This document shows positions 22,233-26,405 of a DNA stretch of 26,405 nt, in pieces. The position numbers were made by a program, and so were the translations under genes. The first letter of the stretch is position 1. The number at the start of each line of letters is the position of its first letter. Below the pieces are notes generated by a model, which was not told the DNA's origin, did no database searches, and worked only from the letters and a program-made list of their open reading frames with translations. The DNA is from an uncultured Parabacteroides sp. (GTDB lineage Bacteria; Bacteroidota; Bacteroidia; Bacteroidales; Tannerellaceae). The DNA lies in the NCBI GenBank assembly GCA_900552465.1, contig URZO01000064.1:1-26405 (forward strand), in the 5' to 3' direction.

Positions 22233-23117
22233 TTAAAATACAGAAAAATGTACATATCGCTTGGGGTTCTGCTTCAAGTCAAGCAACAATTTGGAGGCGT
22301 TATCCGCCGTACTGTTCAGATTGTCGTAAAGCGCACGGTCATTCAACAAAAGTCCCATACTGTTATCCTTTGAATTCAACTTTCGCGTCATCTGCTCCAC
22401 ATTATCCAAAGTAGCATTTACGGTATTCACAGTCGTAGCCAGATCCAGTTTTTTCAAATCGGTACTGACATCGGCAAAATTACCGGTGATTACTTTCAGA
22501 TCATCCATAATACCCGGAACATCTTTGCTCAGCATCTGATTGAGCTGACGGGAAGATACGGCGAGGCTATTGGTTGTCTTCTCTATATTATCCAAAGATT
22601 GAGCAAGTGCAGGATGATTGACCAATGTCTGCAATCCGCCTAAGATAGAGTCGATTTTAGGAAGCAGCAACTCTACCTGCGGCAAAATCTTTTCCTGCAC
22701 AGACTGCATCATATCCGATTCCATGCGACCTTCAATCGTAGCACCGGGTCTCAGATAATCATCCACATACTTATTCAGATGTATATGCAACTCCCCACCT
22801 CCCAGGAAACTATTTACAATCGTGATATAACTGCCTTTGTTTATCTTCATGTGGTCTTCCAGGCTGATATCGATAGAAATCTTATCAGTCGCATCGTAAT
22901 CATAAACAATATCACGAACCAATCCAACCTTAAAACCTTCTACAAACACCGGACTCGAGATCGTCACTCCTTTTACATTCGTACAAGCCACCACATAATG
23001 GTTGGTAGGTTTAAACAAATTTATTCCTTTCAAATAATTAATTCCTAAATACAGCAATACCAGGCTGATTATGGATACAATCCCGATCTTTGCCTCTTTG
23101 GTGAATACATTTTTCAT
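22233..23117 (-). CDS. MlaD/MCE family lipid-transport protein
   Basis: Substrate-binding component of an MCE-type phospholipid transport system, anchored in the inner membrane and facing the periplasm; 294 aa. One N-terminal membrane helix (IGIVSIISLVLLYLGINYL, about 11-29) is followed by the MCE domain (about 38-115, with VKGVTISSPVFVEGFKVGLV and the GGGELHIHL end). A long helical C-terminal region (about 135-285) with repeated NTVNATLDNVEQMTRKLN-like heptads probably forms a coiled tunnel. The gene starts 34 bases after the amidase stop, a likely operon. No MlaE/MlaF partner is in this window. Confidence 0.92.
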   Translation of the reverse strand: MKNVFTKEAKIGIVSIISLVLLYLGINYLKGINLFKPTNHYVVACTNVKGVTISSPVFVEGFKVGLVRDIVYDYDATDKISIDISLEDHMKINKGSYITIVNSFLGGGELHIHLNKYVDDYLRPGATIEGRMESDMMQSVQEKILPQVELLLPKIDSILGGLQTLVNHPALAQSLDNIEKTTNSLAVSSRQLNQMLSKDVPGIMDDLKVITGNFADVSTDLKKLDLATTVNTVNATLDNVEQMTRKLNSKDNSMGLLLNDRALYDNLNSTADNASKLLLDLKQNPKRYVHFSVF

Positions 23118-23151
23118 TTCTTCTCTGTATATATATAAATTTCTATTACTA

Positions 23152-24351
23152 CTAATACTTCACTTTCTTTCCATCTTTAAAGGCGACAATAAAGGCGTCC
23201 TTAAAATCTTTTGCCACCTGACGGCGCAACTTCCGGATAGAGTCGAAACTTGTTGTTTCGCCATACGTATACTTATAAATACCATTCTCGACAAAATAAT
23301 CTACATTCTTATATCCCTTAAACAGTTTAGAACCGGGAGAAAGTTTTTTATCGGAGGTCAGTATTTGTATTTTATAGACTGTTTGTCCTTTTTTTACCGA
23401 ATTAGCCGTCTGTGTTTGCGGAGCCACCGGCTTCGATTGGCGGACCGACTTTGTTTCCTCAGCCTTATTCTTCTGACGAATATATTCTTCACTTCCAGGA
23501 GGTGCTGTAATGCTTTCATTATCGTCCGTCACTTCCAGAATCGGCGCTGCACCTGCGTTATTCGCCAATGCGCCACGCTTACGGTCATATTCCCATTTAT
23601 ACTTCGTAAAAGCATTATAAATAGCTGTAGCCAACTTATTCTGCCCTTCTTTCGTTTTCATAAAACGTTCTTCCGCAGGATTCGAGATATATCCCAGCTC
23701 GACAAGGATACTCGGCATACTCGTTTTGCGCAATACAAGAAAACCGGCCTGCCGTACACCACGGTTATTACGTTTGGCAGAGGTAAAACATTTCTGCACT
23801 TCGGAAGCCAGGCTAATACTCTGCTCCATGTGCTTATTCTGCATGAATTCGAAAATAATATACGATTCGGAAGATTTAGGATCGAAGCCTTCATACTTCT
23901 GCAAATAATTATCTTCCAGCAGGATCGCCGAGTTTTCCCGCATAGCCACCTCAAGGTTTTCGTCGCTACGGGCCAGACCTAACGTATAGGTTTCCGTCCC
24001 GGACACCGAGCTGCCCCGCTTCACTGCATTCGTATGAATGGAAATGAACAGGTCGGCTTTATTCCGGTTGGCAATATTCGCACGTTCATCCAGTTCTATA
24101 AACACATCCGTCTTGCGCGTATAAATAACTTTCACATCATTATGCTTTTCCGATATCAAGCTACCCAGCCTCAGCGCGACAGCCAGATTAATAGCTTTCT
24201 CATTAATGACCGTACCCCGTGCCCCAGGGTCCTTTCCCCCATGTCCGGCGTCAATCACTACTGTAAACGTTTTTTCCTTAGCCTGCGATACAGGCAAAAC
24301 AAAAAACAAAGCTATTACCAAATTGATATATAGAAAAGCTCTTTTTGCCAC
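23152..24351 (-). CDS. N-acetylmuramoyl-L-alanine amidase (Amidase_3)
   Basis: Zinc-dependent peptidoglycan amidase cutting the MurNAc-L-Ala bond, used in cell separation. An N-terminal signal peptide (residues 1-24, FLYINLVIALFFVLPVSQA) exports it. The catalytic domain (about 28-248) shows the zinc ligands His37 (DAGHGGKDPGA), Glu51 (NEKAINLAVAL) and His106 (SIHTNA) and catalytic Glu219 (LVELGYISN). A variable linker with Gln, Lys and Thr follows, then a C-terminal region (about 320-399, VYKIQILTSDKKLSPGSKLF) resembling a SPOR-like peptidoglycan-binding domain. A -7 box CAAATGTA (minus TACATTTG) at 24380-24387 precedes it. Probably heads an operon with the MlaD-like gene. Confidence 0.94.
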   Translation of the reverse strand: MAKRAFLYINLVIALFFVLPVSQAKEKTFTVVIDAGHGGKDPGARGTVINEKAINLAVALRLGSLISEKHNDVKVIYTRKTDVFIELDERANIANRNKADLFISIHTNAVKRGSSVSGTETYTLGLARSDENLEVAMRENSAILLEDNYLQKYEGFDPKSSESYIIFEFMQNKHMEQSISLASEVQKCFTSAKRNNRGVRQAGFLVLRKTSMPSILVELGYISNPAEERFMKTKEGQNKLATAIYNAFTKYKWEYDRKRGALANNAGAAPILEVTDDNESITAPPGSEEYIRQKNKAEETKSVRQSKPVAPQTQTANSVKKGQTVYKIQILTSDKKLSPGSKLFKGYKNVDYFVENGIYKYTYGETTSFDSIRKLRRQVAKDFKDAFIVAFKDGKKVKY

Positions 24352-24379
24352 TTTACATTATTTTGATGCAAATTCGGGG

Positions 24380-24387
24380 CAAATGTA
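24380..24387 (-). promoter_or_regulatory. -7 box of the amidase gene
   Basis: TACATTTG on the minus strand fits TAnnTTTG, about 29 bases upstream of the ATG at 24351. No convincing -33 TTTG is present at the expected distance. Confidence 0.5.
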
Positions 24388-24546
24388 ATGCTTTTTTGCT
24401 GATAAAGAGAAGTCTTTTTCTATAATTAATTGGTCATAGACAGTCTAACGGTGCGGCCATAATACAAGAGCAGCCCCGGCTGATCTTCTACTGTTAACCT
24501 ATAATATCCCTTCAAACGGGAGTGCACGCCGTAAAAGTTCCATCCC

Positions 24547-24599
24547 GATGAAACTTTTGTTTCATTAAGGAGAAACTTTTGTTCCATACCAGAGAAACT
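24547..24599. repeat. GAAACTTTTGTT repeats downstream of GH43
   Basis: ATGAAAC-TTTT-GTTTCAT (24548-24565) is a 7-bp stem with a 4-base loop. It is followed 22 bases on by a second, diverged copy (GAGAAACTTTTGTTCCAT, 24570-24587) and a partial third (GAGAAACT, 24592-24599). They lie just after the GH43 stop on minus and look like a dispersed intergenic repeat. Confidence 0.5.
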
Positions 24600-24605
24600 A
24601 AAGTC

Positions 24606-25601
24606 TCACAATCCGGCCGGTTTGCCCCACTTATCCGTGATACGCTTCAGTTCGGCACGGGTAATAGGGATAATCGTTCCGTGACGCGGATGAAAGTCCA
24701 TATTGACTTCGCTGTCGATCACCTTGAAGTGCTTCAAATCGGTTGTTTCGGTAAATTGATATTTGCCTGAAGTATATACATCATACATTAGTATATACTT
24801 ATCCTGACCGATCAGTTTGAAAGTACCGGCTCCTTCTACAGGTTTATCCGTTTGTTGTTTATAATCCGGTTCTTCTTTCCACTGACCGGAAGTTAGCGAA
24901 CGGGTGGTTGCCACTTTAATACCATTGCCATGCCCTTCCGTTTTATAGAACAAATGATAGACGCCATCCTTATAAACGATGTCGCCATCAATACAGGAAA
25001 GTTTGTTTTCAGGGATAAACAGCGGTTTGGGATCTCCTTCCAGGTCTGTAAAGTCGTCGTTGGCATACGCATAATAGATCACATCAGCCCCATCGCCATA
25101 TTTCATCGACCAGTAAACCATATATTTCCCGGCTTCCGGATCGAAGACGGTCTGCGGAGCCCATACACGTTTCAAATTCTCCTGTCCGGCATAACGTTTT
25201 TGCATATTGATCACGGCATGCGACCAGTTTACCAGATCGTCCGATTTCAGCAGAACCATTGCGCGATTCGAGTCCCAACCATTATCCGACACCATATCGG
25301 TCACCACCATATAAAATGTATTTCCATCCTCCGAACGCAGAATATGAGGATCGCGCACACCGCCCGTCGAACTGATCACCTTCGAATCGATGACCGGCTT
25401 GTTATCGTTTAACGCCCAATAATTATACCCGTCCATACTGACTGCAAAGCAAATAGCTTCCTGGCTGATATGGTTTCCCGTAAAATAGGTAAACAAATAA
25501 GCCACATAATCTTTTTCAAAGATTTTATTAGATGCCGACTGCGATTTCACCAGCCACGGCAACAAACAACTAAACAATAGCAAATAAACCCGGTTTCTCA
25601 T
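24606..25601 (-). CDS. glycoside hydrolase family 43 protein
   Basis: Secreted five-bladed beta-propeller glycosidase, usually alpha-L-arabinofuranosidase or beta-xylosidase. A signal peptide (MRNRVYLLLFSCLLPWLVKS) supports the ATG at 25601; the frame is open 9 codons further up to 25628, but those residues would spoil the signal, and the promoter at 25647-25676 suits either. Counted from 25601 the GH43 triad fits: base Asp84 in GGVRDPHIL, middle Asp205 in SCIDGDIVY, acid Glu256 in PVEGAGTFKL. RVWAPQTVFD is another family landmark. 331 aa, a catalytic domain alone with no binding module. No SusC/D or regulator nearby, so it is not part of a visible polysaccharide-utilisation locus and its substrate is unknown. 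Confidence 0.88.
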   Translation of the reverse strand: MRNRVYLLLFSCLLPWLVKSQSASNKIFEKDYVAYLFTYFTGNHISQEAICFAVSMDGYNYWALNDNKPVIDSKVISSTGGVRDPHILRSEDGNTFYMVVTDMVSDNGWDSNRAMVLLKSDDLVNWSHAVINMQKRYAGQENLKRVWAPQTVFDPEAGKYMVYWSMKYGDGADVIYYAYANDDFTDLEGDPKPLFIPENKLSCIDGDIVYKDGVYHLFYKTEGHGNGIKVATTRSLTSGQWKEEPDYKQQTDKPVEGAGTFKLIGQDKYILMYDVYTSGKYQFTETTDLKHFKVIDSEVNMDFHPRHGTIIPITRAELKRITDKWGKPAGL

Positions 25602-25646
25602 GTCATTAATATCCTCTGGTTTTAACAATAATCATAACTGCAGGGA

Positions 25647-25676
25647 CAAAGGTACAATTTACATTTATAATACAAA
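25647..25676 (-). promoter_or_regulatory. promoter of the GH43 gene
   Basis: On minus, TTTG (25673-25676) and TACCTTTG (25647-25654) are 18 bp apart, close to the 19-21 bp consensus. The predicted start lies near 25640, about 40 bases before the signal-peptide ATG. Confidence 0.65.
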
Positions 25677-25700
25677 GAAAAGCAACAGTGTAAAAAGACC

Positions 25701-25728
25701 TGCTTTTAAAGCAAGTGCTTTAAAAGCA
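25701..25728. promoter_or_regulatory. 28-bp palindrome upstream of GH43
   Basis: TGCTTTTAAAGCA and TGCTTTAAAAGCA are perfect reverse-complement 13-bp arms around the dinucleotide AG. It lies 25 bp upstream of the GH43 -33 box and downstream of the rplI terminator. A binding site for a regulator of GH43 is a reasonable guess; each arm is itself nearly palindromic. Confidence 0.5.
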
Positions 25729-25741
25729 ACTGACAAGACAT

Positions 25742-25774
25742 AAAAAAAGGGCAAATCATTTTGATTTGCCCTTT
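25742..25774 (-). terminator. terminator of the rplI operon
   Basis: AAAGGGCAAATCA and TGATTTGCCCTTT form a 13-bp stem with a 3-base loop, followed on minus by a run of T. It lies about 22 bases after the rplI stop. Confidence 0.9.
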
Positions 25775-25795
25775 ACGAATTATATCGTTACTGTA

Positions 25796-26239
25796 TTATT
25801 CAGAAACTACTTCGAAAGGAATTTCTACAGAAACTTCCTTGTGAAGTTTAAGGATAGCTTTGTAGTTACCTACTTCCTTAACGGCATCCTTAATATAGAT
25901 GATCTTACGTTCTACTTCAAAACCAGCTTTTGCCAAAGCTTCAGCAACCTGGATATTTGTTACAGAACCGAAGATTGTACCAGTTGAACTGGTCTTTGCA
26001 CCGATAGTCAGCGCAACACCTTCCAACTTTGCAGCCAAAGCCTGAGCATCTTCTTTGATCTTAGCCAACTTGTGAGCGCGTTGTCTCAAGTTTTCAGCTA
26101 ATACTTTCTTTGCAGATTCAGATGCGATAACTGCCTTACCCGTGGGGATTAGAAAGTTACGTCCGTAACCGTCTTTAACTGTTACGATATCGTCTTTGTA
26201 ACCTAAATTGATTACGTCTTCTTTCAAAATAACTTGCAT
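25796..26239 (-). CDS. rplI: 50S ribosomal protein L9
   Basis: Large-subunit ribosomal protein binding 23S rRNA near the L1 stalk; 147 aa, standard length. The N-terminal signature is plain (MQVILKEDVINLGYKDDIVT, then VKDGYGRNFLIPTGKAV), followed by the long connecting helix (about 42-75) and the C-terminal domain. A good AGGAGA (26246-26251) lies 6 bases before the ATG, one of few strong Shine-Dalgarno matches in the window. The gap to rpsR is 21 bases, the usual rpsF-rpsR-rplI operon. Confidence 0.98.
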   Translation of the reverse strand: MQVILKEDVINLGYKDDIVTVKDGYGRNFLIPTGKAVIASESAKKVLAENLRQRAHKLAKIKEDAQALAAKLEGVALTIGAKTSSTGTIFGSVTNIQVAEALAKAGFEVERKIIYIKDAVKEVGNYKAILKLHKEVSVEIPFEVVSE

Positions 26240-26260
26240 ATTCTGTCTCCTCTCTTTTTA

Positions 26261-26405
26261 TTATTTCATTAAATCGGTTACGTAAGGAAGCAACGCCAGG
26301 TGACGAGCTCTTTTTACAGCCTGAGCGATACGACGCTGGAACTTCAAAGAAGTACCAGTGATACGACGCGGAAGAATTTTACCCTGTTCGTTCAGGAATT
26401 TCTTC
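26261..26405 (-). CDS. rpsR: 30S ribosomal protein S18 (partial, C-terminal part)
   Basis: The last 47 residues are in the window; the 5' end lies to the right. The sequence KKFLNEQGKILPRRITGTSL followed by KFQRRIAQAVKRARHLALLP and YVTDLMK is a clear S18 C-terminus, contacting 16S rRNA in the small-subunit platform. It is upstream of rplI in the same operon. Confidence 0.97.
   Translation of the reverse strand, partial: KKFLNEQGKILPRRITGTSLKFQRRIAQAVKRARHLALLPYVTDLMK

Overview
The window looks like a Bacteroidales chromosome, most likely Parabacteroides or a near relative. This rests on several promoters of the Bacteroidetes form (TTTG about 19-20 bp upstream of TAnnTTTG), few Shine-Dalgarno sites, and the gene content: a CBM20-carrying MalQ, class II NrdJ, bactofilin, MlaD-type protein, GH43 and a group B-like [FeFe] hydrogenase. 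Genus is inferred from overall resemblance, not from a search.

Layout. 1-2098 (+): a lysophospholipid acyltransferase and a family 2 glycosyltransferase, consistent with cell-envelope glycolipid synthesis. 2099-2755: a 657-bp convergent intergenic region full of hairpins, a 22-bp tandem repeat and an imperfect inverted repeat. 2756-5275 (-): folB, an [FeFe]-hydrogenase-like protein and a MarC-family membrane protein. 14465-14854 (+): bactofilin. 14868-26405 (-): malQ, nrdJ, dnaA, an MlaD/MCE protein, a cell-wall amidase, a GH43 glycosidase, rplI and the end of rpsR.

Between folB and the bactofilin gene lies an AT-rich insert of about 9.1 kb (5277-14399), bounded by perfect 23-bp direct repeats. 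It is best read as an integrative element that went into the short divergent promoter region of folB and bactofilin. At its right end is a tyrosine integrase in a four-gene operon (61 aa, integrase, 168 aa, 75 aa) in which every junction overlaps. At its left end are repeat-rich, gene-free DNA and a small serine recombinase. The recombinase is divergent from a 953-aa phage tail tape-measure-like protein, and a 24-bp palindrome with a 2-bp centre lies between them. No other phage structural gene, terminase, relaxase or replication protein is seen. The middle holds a two-gene unit of unknown small proteins behind leader hairpins, a 1-kb region of repeats and tiny ORFs, and a YefM-YoeB toxin-antitoxin pair with a TGTACA operator.

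The most interesting question is what a lone tape measure protein does on a small integrative element that carries recombinases of two classes. A phage satellite, a phage-interference cargo or a decayed prophage all fit. The sequence alone does not decide, but the intact 953-codon frame with its own terminator and an isolated upstream palindrome argues against simple decay.
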